DNA from: Haliea sp041746975
GTDB lineage: Bacteria > Pseudomonadota > Gammaproteobacteria > Pseudomonadales > Halieaceae
Length of the DNA: 7,102 bases
Direction: 5' to 3'
Assembly (NCBI GenBank): GCA_041746975.1
Contig: JBGTGB010000192.1
Coordinates: 1-7,102 of the forward strand
This document shows positions 1 through 5,021 of this stretch, one piece after another (the first letter of the stretch is position 1; every line of letters starts with the position of its first letter). Made by a program: the position numbers and the translations under genes. The notes under the pieces were generated by a model. That model saw only the letters and a list, made by a program, of their open reading frames with translations. It had not been told where the DNA came from and did not search any database.

Positions 1-840
1 GCCGGCGCCTCCGGGGTGATCGCCGCGGCTGGCGGCGTTGTCTGCAGTGCGGCGGACATGGTGAAGTGGATGCAGATGCTCCTGGCCGGTGGCGCGCTGC
101 CCGATGGCACGGCCCTGTTGCAGCCGGCACAGTTTGCCGAACTTGTGCGCCCGGTAACCCTGATGGCGCCCACGGGCTACCTCGTCGAGCACGCGGGCTC
201 GCACCTGAATGCCTATGCCCTGGGCTGGAACGTGTCTACCTTTGACGGTGAACTGGTGTTGTCCCACGGTGGCGGCCTGTGGGGGATGACCACCTTTATC
301 GCCCTGCTACCGGAGCGGGAGCTGGCGGTGTTCGCCTCCAACAACCTGATGTCGGCGGCGCCCCGGGCCATCGTCAACCACATTCTGGCGACATCGATCG
401 CCGGTGCCGATGCCGCGCCCGTGGCGGACTGGATCGCCATTGTCGAGGGCCTGATGTCGCAGCGCGCGACGGATAGCGATGAAGTGGTGGCAGCCGCAGC
501 AGCAGCGCGGGCGGCGGACAGCACCCCCAGCCTGCCCCTCGCGCGCTACGCGGGGCGCTATAGCGACCCCTGGTATGGCGAAATCACCATCACCCTGAAA
601 GATGACAACACGCTCTGGTTCGATTCTTCCCGCAACGCGCCATTGAGTGGCCCGCTGGAGCACTTCCAGTACGACACGTTCATCGCCCGCTGGACCAACC
701 GCCAGTTGCTGGCCGATGCCTACGTGTCCTTTACCCTGGATCCGCAGGGTGGCATTGAGCGCATCCGCATGCAGGCGGTGTCACCGGCCACCGACTTTTC
801 CTACGACTTCCACGACCTGGATTTGCGCCCGGTGGAGTGA
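1..840 (+). CDS. Class C beta-lactamase-like serine hydrolase with C-terminal DUF3471-type domain (5' end missing)
   Basis: The frame is open from the first base of the window and ends at TGA 838-840, so only about 279 C-terminal residues are present. The start and the SxxK and YxN catalytic boxes lie outside. The segment GGVVCSAADMVKWMQMLL near the left edge matches the conserved 'AGG..SS..DM.KW' helix of beta-lactamase/penicillin-binding-protein-like hydrolases. The HGG at 265-273, followed by GLWGM and the strand FIALLPERELAVFASNN, is the third (HxG/KTG-like) active-site box and its adjoining strand. After an alanine-rich linker (about 480-525), the part from about 540 to 830 (LARYAGRYSDPWYGEITITL and on) resembles the DUF3471 domain often fused to these enzymes. 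Family members include esterases, D-aminopeptidases and peptidases, and the substrate cannot be read from this fragment. It ends 12 bases before the stop codon of the opposing dehydrogenase gene. There is only a weak hairpin without a T-tract between them, so no clear terminator is seen. Confidence 0.88.
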   Translation, partial: AGASGVIAAAGGVVCSAADMVKWMQMLLAGGALPDGTALLQPAQFAELVRPVTLMAPTGYLVEHAGSHLNAYALGWNVSTFDGELVLSHGGGLWGMTTFIALLPERELAVFASNNLMSAAPRAIVNHILATSIAGADAAPVADWIAIVEGLMSQRATDSDEVVAAAAAARAADSTPSLPLARYAGRYSDPWYGEITITLKDDNTLWFDSSRNAPLSGPLEHFQYDTFIARWTNRQLLADAYVSFTLDPQGGIERIRMQAVSPATDFSYDFHDLDLRPVE

Positions 841-852
841 GCCGGATCCTGG

Positions 853-1860
853 CTACAGGGCGCCTATCAGCGCCTCGGTAAACTCGGTGGTGCTGGCCGA
901 GCCGCCGAGGTCGCCGGTGGTGTGCTCCCCCTTGGCAATGACCTCACGCAGCGCCCCGCGGATTTTGGCCGACTTGTCGCCCATGCCGAGGTAGTCCAGC
1001 ATCTGGCAGGCGGCGAGGATGACGGAGGTGGGGTTGGCAATGTTCTTGCCGGCAATGTCCGGCGCGCTGCCGTGAACGGCTTCAAAGATCGCGCATTCGC
1101 TGCCGATATTGGCGCCCGGGGCCATGCCCAGACCGCCTACCAGCCCGGCGCAGAGGTCCGAGAGAATGTCGCCGAACAGGTTGGTGGTGACAATCACATC
1201 GAACTGCTCTGGATTCATCACCAGCTGCATGCAGGCATTGTCGACGATCATCTCCACCATCTCGATATCGGGGTAGCGGCTGGCAACTTCCCGCGCCACG
1301 CGCAGGAACAGGCCCGAGGTCGATTTCAGGATATTGGCCTTGTGCACCACGGTGACTTTGCTGCGTCCTTCCCGCTGGGCCAGTTCGAAGGCGAAGCGCA
1401 GGATGCGTTCAGCGCCGCCGCGACTGATCACACTGAGTGCTTCCGCGATCGTGTCGTCGTCGGACACAGTCTGGCCCTTGCCGGAATACATGCCCTCGGT
1501 GTTCTCGCGCACGGTGATGATGTCGATGTTCTCGTAGCGCGCCTTGGTGCCCTGGAAGGAAATGACCGGGCGCACGTTGGCGTAAAGCTGGAAGCGCTGG
1601 CGCAGGTCGACGTTGATGGAAGAAAAGCCCTTGCCGATGGGAGTGGTCAGCGGGCCTTTCAGCGCCACTTTATTGCGCTCGATGGCGTCCAGGGTTTCTT
1701 GGGGCAGGAGCTCGCCGCTGTTCTCAAGCGCGGTCAGGCCGCCCTCGACGTAGTCGTATTCGAAATTGCAGCCCGCAGCGTCGAGAACAGCGATTGTTGC
1801 ATCGACAATGCTGGGGCCGATGCCGTCGCCCCGGATAACGGTGATATGTTGGCTGGTCAC
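853..1860 (-). CDS. NAD-type isocitrate dehydrogenase (IDH3-like, decarboxylating)
   Basis: A 335-residue member of the isocitrate/isopropylmalate dehydrogenase family, predicted to oxidise isocitrate to 2-oxoglutarate in the cytoplasm (TCA cycle). Isocitrate-binding residues are visible as S81-x-N83-x-x-x-R87, R97 (NVRP) and R118 (TVRENTEG). Tyr125 and Lys174 (VHKAN) are the catalytic pair, and Asp207, Asp231 and Asp235 (NLFGDILSD) the metal ligands. The S-x-N motif argues against isopropylmalate dehydrogenase. In the cofactor loop (HGSAPDIAGKN) residues D268-I269 occupy the position of Lys344-Tyr345 of E. coli NADP-IDH, and Asp-Ile there is the NAD-preferring state, so NAD use is inferred. 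Start choice: GTG at 1860-1858 follows a GGAGG at 5 bases. The frame stays open to a TTG at 1896, but no ribosome site precedes that codon and the extra 12 residues have no family match that I recognise. It ends with TAG at 853, tail to tail with the hydrolase. It is transcribed away from hppD. Homoisocitrate dehydrogenase is a less likely alternative. Confidence 0.9.
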   Translation of the reverse strand: MTSQHITVIRGDGIGPSIVDATIAVLDAAGCNFEYDYVEGGLTALENSGELLPQETLDAIERNKVALKGPLTTPIGKGFSSINVDLRQRFQLYANVRPVISFQGTKARYENIDIITVRENTEGMYSGKGQTVSDDDTIAEALSVISRGGAERILRFAFELAQREGRSKVTVVHKANILKSTSGLFLRVAREVASRYPDIEMVEMIVDNACMQLVMNPEQFDVIVTTNLFGDILSDLCAGLVGGLGMAPGANIGSECAIFEAVHGSAPDIAGKNIANPTSVILAACQMLDYLGMGDKSAKIRGALREVIAKGEHTTGDLGGSASTTEFTEALIGAL

Positions 1861-1865
1861 GATGG

Positions 1866-1870
1866 CCTCC
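1866..1870 (-). promoter_or_regulatory. Ribosome binding site fixing the GTG start of the isocitrate dehydrogenase
   Basis: On the minus strand a perfect GGAGG lies 5 bases before GTG 1860-1858. The longer in-frame TTG start at 1896 has no comparable purine run ahead of it. This site therefore decides the start in favour of the 335-residue protein. Confidence 0.8.
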
Positions 1871-1975
1871 CGAGCCTCTGCTGGATTCGTCACCAATAGT
1901 AGCTCATTAACTTGTCAGCGCGATGTCGTTGCGGCGACAGCATTTCGAAAGAGCGAGTCCAACGTAATTCGCATA

Positions 1976-1993
1976 TGGTTTCACTTGAAACCA
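1976..1993. promoter_or_regulatory. Perfect palindrome overlapping the hppD -35 box: candidate operator
   Basis: The arms TGGTTTCA (1976-1983) and TGAAACCA (1986-1993) are exact reverse complements separated by CT. The right arm covers the -35 hexamer TTGAAA (1985-1990), the position expected for a repressor site that blocks RNA polymerase. The length and symmetry suit a dimeric helix-turn-helix regulator. Tyrosine and homogentisate pathways are known to be controlled by IclR-type HmgR in Pseudomonas and by other regulators elsewhere, but the sequence does not say which protein would bind here, and no regulator gene is in the window. Confidence 0.55.
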
Positions 1994-2014
1994 CTTTGCA
2001 CCGGAGTCTATACT
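1985..2014 (+). promoter_or_regulatory. Sigma70-like promoter for the hppD-fahA unit
   Basis: TTGAAA (1985-1990) and TATACT (2009-2014) are separated by 18 bases, each one or two mismatches from consensus. The predicted transcript would start near 2020, giving a leader of about 55 bases before hppD. This is the best-matching promoter in the divergent region. The -10 box sits in the 9-mer TCTATACTC, which also occurs at the tRNA promoter (4256-4264). Confidence 0.6.
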
Positions 2015-2030
2015 CGGTGGTCTCGCTGCC

Positions 2031-2054
2031 CGCCGTTTCCAACGGCGCAGCCGT
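2031..2054 (+). other. Overlapping hairpins in the hppD 5' leader
   Basis: CGCCGTT (2031-2037) and AACGGCG (2041-2047) form a perfect 7-bp stem with loop TCC. ACGGC (2042-2046) can instead pair with GCCGT (2050-2054) around loop GCA. The two stems share bases 2042-2047 and cannot form together. A further 5-bp pairing, AGCCA 2055-2059 with TGGCT 2077-2081, would leave the Shine-Dalgarno in the loop but take in part of the start codon. The pairings are read directly; a regulatory role is not demonstrated. Confidence 0.35.
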
Positions 2055-2063
2055 AGCCAGAAG

Positions 2064-2070
2064 AGGAGGT
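2064..2070 (+). promoter_or_regulatory. Ribosome binding site fixing the GTG start of hppD
   Basis: AGGAGGT is a full-length match to the anti-Shine-Dalgarno and stands 5 bases before GTG 2076-2078. The strong site compensates for the GTG codon and supports this start. Confidence 0.85.
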
Positions 2071-2075
2071 AACCA

Positions 2076-3158
2076 GTGGCTGATCTGTTTGCAAACCCCA
2101 TGGGCCTGGACGGTTTCGAGTTCGTGGAATTTACTGCGCCAGAGCCCGGCGTCCTGGAGCCTGTGTTCGAAGCGATGGGTTTCACCCGCGTCGCGGTGCA
2201 CCGCACCAAGGACGTGGCGCTGTGGCGGCAGGGTGATATCAACTTCGTCAGTAACTACGAGCCCCACAGCCACGCCTGGTACTACGGCCGTGAGCACGGT
2301 CCCTCCGCCTGCGGCATGGCGTTTCGGGTCAAGGATGCGACCCGGGCCTATAACCTGGCGCTGGAGAACGGCGCCCAGCCAGTGCACGTGGAAACCGGCC
2401 CGATGGAGCTGCGGCTGCCGGCGATCAAGGGCATCGGTGGCGCCACCCTCTATCTGATCGACCGCTTTCAGGAGGGCCAGAGCATCTACGACATCGATTT
2501 CCACTGGCTGGACGGTGTCGAGCGCAAGCCCGCCGGCCTCGGTTTCCACACCCTGGACCACCTGACCCACAACGTATACCGCGGCCGCATGGGCTTCTGG
2601 GCGAGATATTACGAGGAACTGTTCAACTTCCGCGAAATCCGCTATTTCGATATCAAGGGCGAGTACACCGGGCTGCTGTCGAAGGCGATGACGGCCCCGG
2701 ATGGCAAGATCCGCATCCCCCTCAACGAGGAGGCCAAGGGCGGTGGCCAGATCGAGGAGTTCCTGATGGCCTACAATGGCGAGGGCATACAGCACATCGC
2801 TCTGGCTTGCGATGACATCCTTGCCTGCTACGATCGCCTCAAGGCAGCCGGCATGACCTTCATGCCAACACCCCCCGAGACCTATTACGAGATGCTGGAC
2901 GAGCGCCTGCCTGGCCACGGTGAACCGGTTTCGGAGCTTAAGAGCCGGGGCATTCTGCTGGACGGCAGTACCGGCGACGGCAGTCCGCGGCTCCTGTTGC
3001 AGATTTTCTCGGCCAACCTGCTGGGGCCGGTGTTCTTCGAGTTTATCCAGCGCAAGGACGACGATGGCTTCGGTGAGGGCAATTTCAAGGCCCTATTCGA
3101 ATCCATTGAGCGGGACCAGGTGGCGCGCGGAGTGCTCGGCGACACTCAGGACGCATAA
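2076..3158 (+). CDS. hppD: 4-hydroxyphenylpyruvate dioxygenase
   Basis: A 360-residue Fe(II) enzyme that converts 4-hydroxyphenylpyruvate and O2 to homogentisate and CO2, the second step of tyrosine catabolism. It has the two vicinal-oxygen-chelate halves of the family: an N-terminal half to about residue 150 (MGLDGFEFVEF at the start) and a catalytic C-terminal half. The iron ligands are visible as His162 (DHLTHNVYRGRM), His240 (GEGIQHIAL) and Glu322 (GPVFFEFIQRK), at almost the same numbering as in the Pseudomonas enzyme. The C-terminal signature around GFGEGNFKALFESIERDQ (residues 330-350) is intact and closes over the active site in known structures. The length is normal for bacterial members and no frame break is seen. 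Translation starts at GTG behind a near-perfect ribosome site. The next gene begins 15 bases after the TAA stop and belongs to the same pathway, so the two are very likely co-transcribed from the promoter at 1985-2014. Homogentisate may also be diverted to pyomelanin if later steps are slow; that is inference. Confidence 0.97.
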   Translation: MADLFANPMGLDGFEFVEFTAPEPGVLEPVFEAMGFTRVAVHRTKDVALWRQGDINFVSNYEPHSHAWYYGREHGPSACGMAFRVKDATRAYNLALENGAQPVHVETGPMELRLPAIKGIGGATLYLIDRFQEGQSIYDIDFHWLDGVERKPAGLGFHTLDHLTHNVYRGRMGFWARYYEELFNFREIRYFDIKGEYTGLLSKAMTAPDGKIRIPLNEEAKGGGQIEEFLMAYNGEGIQHIALACDDILACYDRLKAAGMTFMPTPPETYYEMLDERLPGHGEPVSELKSRGILLDGSTGDGSPRLLLQIFSANLLGPVFFEFIQRKDDDGFGEGNFKALFESIERDQVARGVLGDTQDA

Positions 3159-3173
3159 GCAGGAGATAGAGAT

Positions 3174-4175
3174 ATGAAGCTGGCATCACACAAAAGTGGG
3201 CGCGACGGCGCCCTGGTCGTGGTATCCACCAATCTGCAGCGCTGCCTGCCAGCGGGCATGACCCTGCAGCGGGCGCTGGATGACTGGGACGGTCAGCTAC
3301 CGGCCCTCGAGCGCCTCGGGGAGCAGCTCAATGCTGGCGCAGGGGAGCCCTTCGTCGAAGACGCCTGCGCCTCGCCTTTGCCCCGTGCTTTCCAGTGGGC
3401 TGACGGCTCCGCCTATGTGAACCACGTGGAGCTGGTGCGCAAGGCCCGGGGCGCGGAGATGCCGGAGAGCTTCTGGACCGATCCGCTGATGTACCAGGGC
3501 GGCTCGGACAGCTTTCTCGGGCCCCGCGAGCCCATCGTCATGGCCGACAGCGCCTGGGGCATAGATTTCGAGGGCGAGATCGCGGTAATTACCGGTGATG
3601 TGCCCATGGGCGCGAGCCGGGAGCAGGCAGCAGCCGGGATTCGCCTGTTCATGCTGGTCAACGATGTCTCCCTGCGCAACCTGATTCCGGCGGAGCTGGG
3701 CAAGGGTTTCGGCTTCTTCCAGTCCAAGCCATCCAGCGCTTTCAGCCCGGTCTGTGTCACCCCCGATGAGCTGGGCCAGGCCTGGGATGGCGGACGGCTG
3801 CATTTGCCCCTGCGCGTCAGCTATAATGGTGAGCTGTTCGGCAAGGCTGACGCCGGCGTCGACATGACCTTTGATTTCCCCACCCTGATCGCACACGCGG
3901 CAAAAACCCGGCCCCTCTGCGCCGGAACCATCATTGGTTCCGGCACCGTGTCCAACAAGGATGCGGACGGCTCATCCGGGCGGCCGGTGGCCGAGGGTGG
4001 CCTGGGCTACAGCTGCATAGCCGAGATCCGCATGATCGAGACCATTCGCGATGGCAAGCCGACGACGCCGTTCATGCAGTTCGGTGACCAGGTGCGGCTG
4101 GAGATGCTGGATGCCGACGGTAACAGCCTGTTCGGGGCGATCGACCAGCGGGTGCAGCAGCAGGGTCAGGCCTAA
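3174..4175 (+). CDS. fahA: Fumarylacetoacetate hydrolase family protein (tyrosine pathway)
   Basis: A 333-residue protein of the FAA hydrolase fold, expected to cleave 4-fumarylacetoacetate to fumarate and acetoacetate, the final step of homogentisate breakdown. The metal site reads as Glu133 and Glu135 in DFEGEIAV and Asp164 in VNDVSLRN. Lys185 (FFQSKPSS) and the glycine-rich GTIIGSGTVSNK segment are further family marks. The beginning MKLASHKSGRDGALVVVS matches the N-terminus typical of the roughly 330-residue bacterial FahA found beside tyrosine-degradation genes in Shewanella and relatives, rather than the 420-residue animal-type enzyme. ATG 3174 follows AGGAG (3161-3165) at 8 bases, and the gap to hppD is 15 bases, so it is the second gene of that operon. 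No hmgA or maiA lies between or after them. A related FAA-family hydrolase or isomerase activity cannot be excluded from sequence, but the neighbour makes the tyrosine role the best reading. Confidence 0.88.
   Translation: MKLASHKSGRDGALVVVSTNLQRCLPAGMTLQRALDDWDGQLPALERLGEQLNAGAGEPFVEDACASPLPRAFQWADGSAYVNHVELVRKARGAEMPESFWTDPLMYQGGSDSFLGPREPIVMADSAWGIDFEGEIAVITGDVPMGASREQAAAGIRLFMLVNDVSLRNLIPAELGKGFGFFQSKPSSAFSPVCVTPDELGQAWDGGRLHLPLRVSYNGELFGKADAGVDMTFDFPTLIAHAAKTRPLCAGTIIGSGTVSNKDADGSSGRPVAEGGLGYSCIAEIRMIETIRDGKPTTPFMQFGDQVRLEMLDADGNSLFGAIDQRVQQQGQA
3921..3944. repeat. Perfect 10-bp inverted repeat inside fahA
   Basis: The arms GCCGGAACCA (3921-3930) and TGGTTCCGGC (3935-3944) are exact reverse complements around the tetraloop TCAT. 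The bases encode the conserved A-G-T-I-I-G-S-G segment, so protein constraint explains part of the sequence. A GC-rich perfect stem of this length is still notable inside a gene. There is no T-tract after it, so it is not an intrinsic terminator. Confidence 0.6.
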
Positions 4176-4200
4176 CACCTGCCCGGTCGACGAACGACTT

Positions 4201-4231
4201 AGGTAAATATAGTGCTTTTTACCTGGCCAGG
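4201..4231. repeat. Two overlapping inverted repeats between fahA and the tRNA promoter
   Basis: AGGTAAA (4201-4207) pairs with TTTACCT (4218-4224) around a 10-base loop. The palindrome CCTGGCCAGG (4222-4231) overlaps its right arm and ends 3 bases before the tRNA promoter -35 box. The first stem is AU-rich with its T-run inside the arm, so it is a poor match to an intrinsic terminator. It is nevertheless the only candidate end signal for the hppD-fahA transcript. The palindrome could be a protein site at the tRNA promoter. Both roles are inference. Confidence 0.4.
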
Positions 4232-4234
4232 GAG

Positions 4235-4263
4235 TTGACCAGCGCCTTACTCATATCTATACT
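4235..4263 (+). promoter_or_regulatory. Strong sigma70 promoter of the tRNA-fMet / rimP-nusA-infB operon
   Basis: TTGACC (4235-4240) and TATACT (4258-4263) have the ideal 17-base spacing and together differ from consensus at only two positions. The start should lie near 4269-4270, giving a leader of about 76 bases to the mature tRNA. The bases just after the -10 are CCCC. A GC-rich discriminator of this sort is typical of stable-RNA promoters under stringent control, so growth-rate regulation is a fair inference. Confidence 0.8.
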
Positions 4264-4345
4264 CCCCAACCTCGAATTTGGGCTGATGGGTTTGGTTCAG
4301 TTCATTGTGAAGCGCCAAGGGGCCTTCAGGTCGAGGAAGTTTTGA

Positions 4346-4422
<77 letters not shown>

Positions 4423-4462
4423 ACACACGTGTCGTCCGCTCCGAATTGGCGGCACGTTTCGT

Positions 4463-4486
4463 AAAAGCCCCTTCATGGGGCTTTTT
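4463..4486 (+). terminator. Intrinsic terminator between tRNA-fMet and rimP
   Basis: AAAAGCCCC (4463-4471) and GGGGCTTTT (4477-4485) are exact complements with loop TTCAT, followed by one more T, making a 9-bp stem ending in a five-T run. It stands 40 bases after the tRNA CCA and 41 bases before the rimP start codon. It should end much of the tRNA transcript. No promoter of comparable quality is seen between it and rimP, so rimP-nusA-infB expression probably depends on read-through, a plausible control point since the operon encodes NusA. The stem is nearly symmetrical in A and T runs and could act in both directions. Confidence 0.85.
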
Positions 4487-4513
4487 CGTATCTGCGAACA
4501 AAGTTTGTGATTT

Positions 4514-4521
4514 AGGTGGAG
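4514..4521 (+). promoter_or_regulatory. Ribosome binding site deciding the TTG start of rimP
   Basis: AGGTGGAG contains GGAG (4518-4521) 5 bases before TTG 4527-4529. The rimP frame stays open back to TTG 4446, but that codon lies upstream of the terminator hairpin and has no purine-rich site, so the downstream TTG is preferred. Confidence 0.65.
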
Positions 4522-4526
4522 TCGGA

Positions 4527-5021
4527 TTGGCGACCAAGCAACAGGAATTGCTCGAGCTGCTGGAGCCAACAGTAGCGGCCCTGGGCTTTGAGCTCTGGGG
4601 CATAGAGTACCTGTCACAGGGCAAGCATAGCGTGCTGCGCATCTATATTGATGCGGAGTCCGGTATTTCCGTGGACGACTGCGCCCGAGTGAGTGGCCAG
4701 GTCAGCGCGGTACTTGACGTCGAGGACCCGATAGTCGGCGAGTACACCCTCGAAGTGTCTTCGCCCGGCATGGACCGGCTGCTGTTCAGGCTGGACCAGT
4801 TCCGGGAGTTTGCCGGTGAAGTGGTCGAGCTGCGCCTGCGTCGACCCTTTGAAGGGCGGCGCAATTTCAAGGGCGTGTTGCAAGGTATCGAGGGCGAGGA
4901 GGTCGTGGTGCGGATTGACGACCACGAGTATCTGCTCCCCTACAGCGCTGTCGACAAGGCGCGTATTCATCCCCGCATCGAGGGTGCGGTCAGTGTAACT
5001 GGTGAGGCTACGAATGAATAA
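4527..5021 (+). CDS. rimP: Ribosome maturation factor RimP
   Basis: A 164-residue cytoplasmic protein that binds the free 30S subunit and helps mature the 16S rRNA central pseudoknot region. The N-terminal domain shows GFELWGIEYL, LRIYID and VDDCARVSGQVSAVLDVEDP in the usual order. The C-terminal SH3-like domain (about residues 90-155) contains RRPFEGRRNFKGVL and DDHEYLLPYSAVDKARI, close to the Pseudomonas protein. It is about 14 residues longer than E. coli RimP, the excess being a short tail (EGAVSVTGEATNE). The start is taken as TTG 4527. An upstream TTG at 4446 would add 27 residues encoded across the terminator and is unlikely. The stop TAA (5019-5021) overlaps the nusA start, indicating translational coupling. 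One oddity: the usual SSPGxDRPL reads SSPGMDRLL, with Leu85 in place of proline. Confidence 0.93.
   Translation: MATKQQELLELLEPTVAALGFELWGIEYLSQGKHSVLRIYIDAESGISVDDCARVSGQVSAVLDVEDPIVGEYTLEVSSPGMDRLLFRLDQFREFAGEVVELRLRRPFEGRRNFKGVLQGIEGEEVVVRIDDHEYLLPYSAVDKARIHPRIEGAVSVTGEATNE

Noticed and set aside
839..855. Short inverted repeat (AGCC ... GGCT around GATCC) between the converging hydrolase and dehydrogenase genes, considered as a bidirectional terminator
   Set aside because: The stem is only 4-5 bp with a wobble and there is no T-tract on either strand; too weak to call.
1861..1896. Twelve-residue N-terminal extension of the isocitrate dehydrogenase from a TTG at 1896
   Set aside because: No ribosome site precedes the TTG, while GTG 1860 has a perfect GGAGG at 5 bases and gives the normal family N-terminus.
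922..1899. Long open frame on the plus strand opposite the isocitrate dehydrogenase gene
   Set aside because: It is the antisense shadow of a clearly conserved GC-rich gene; composition is His/Ala/Gly-rich with no recognisable motif.
1924..1939. TGTCG ... CGACA inverted repeat in the divergent intergenic region, considered as an operator or promoter element for the dehydrogenase gene
   Set aside because: Only 5-base arms with a 6-base spacer and no convincing minus-strand -35/-10 pair next to it.
1861..2075. Search for a minus-strand promoter serving the isocitrate dehydrogenase gene
   Set aside because: The best candidate (CTGACA then TATTGG with 14-base spacing) has poor spacing and boxes, so no promoter is annotated.
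1890..2918. Long minus-strand open frame spanning the divergent promoter region and most of hppD
   Set aside because: It runs antisense to a confidently identified hppD with intact active-site residues; the translated product resembles no family I know.
4425..4432. ACACGTGT palindrome directly after the tRNA CCA end
   Set aside because: Eight bases is short and it lies in the trailer of the pre-tRNA with no adjoining motif; likely chance.
4446..4526. 27-residue N-terminal extension of RimP from TTG 4446
   Set aside because: It would be encoded across the intrinsic terminator hairpin, lacks a ribosome site and has no counterpart in known RimP proteins.
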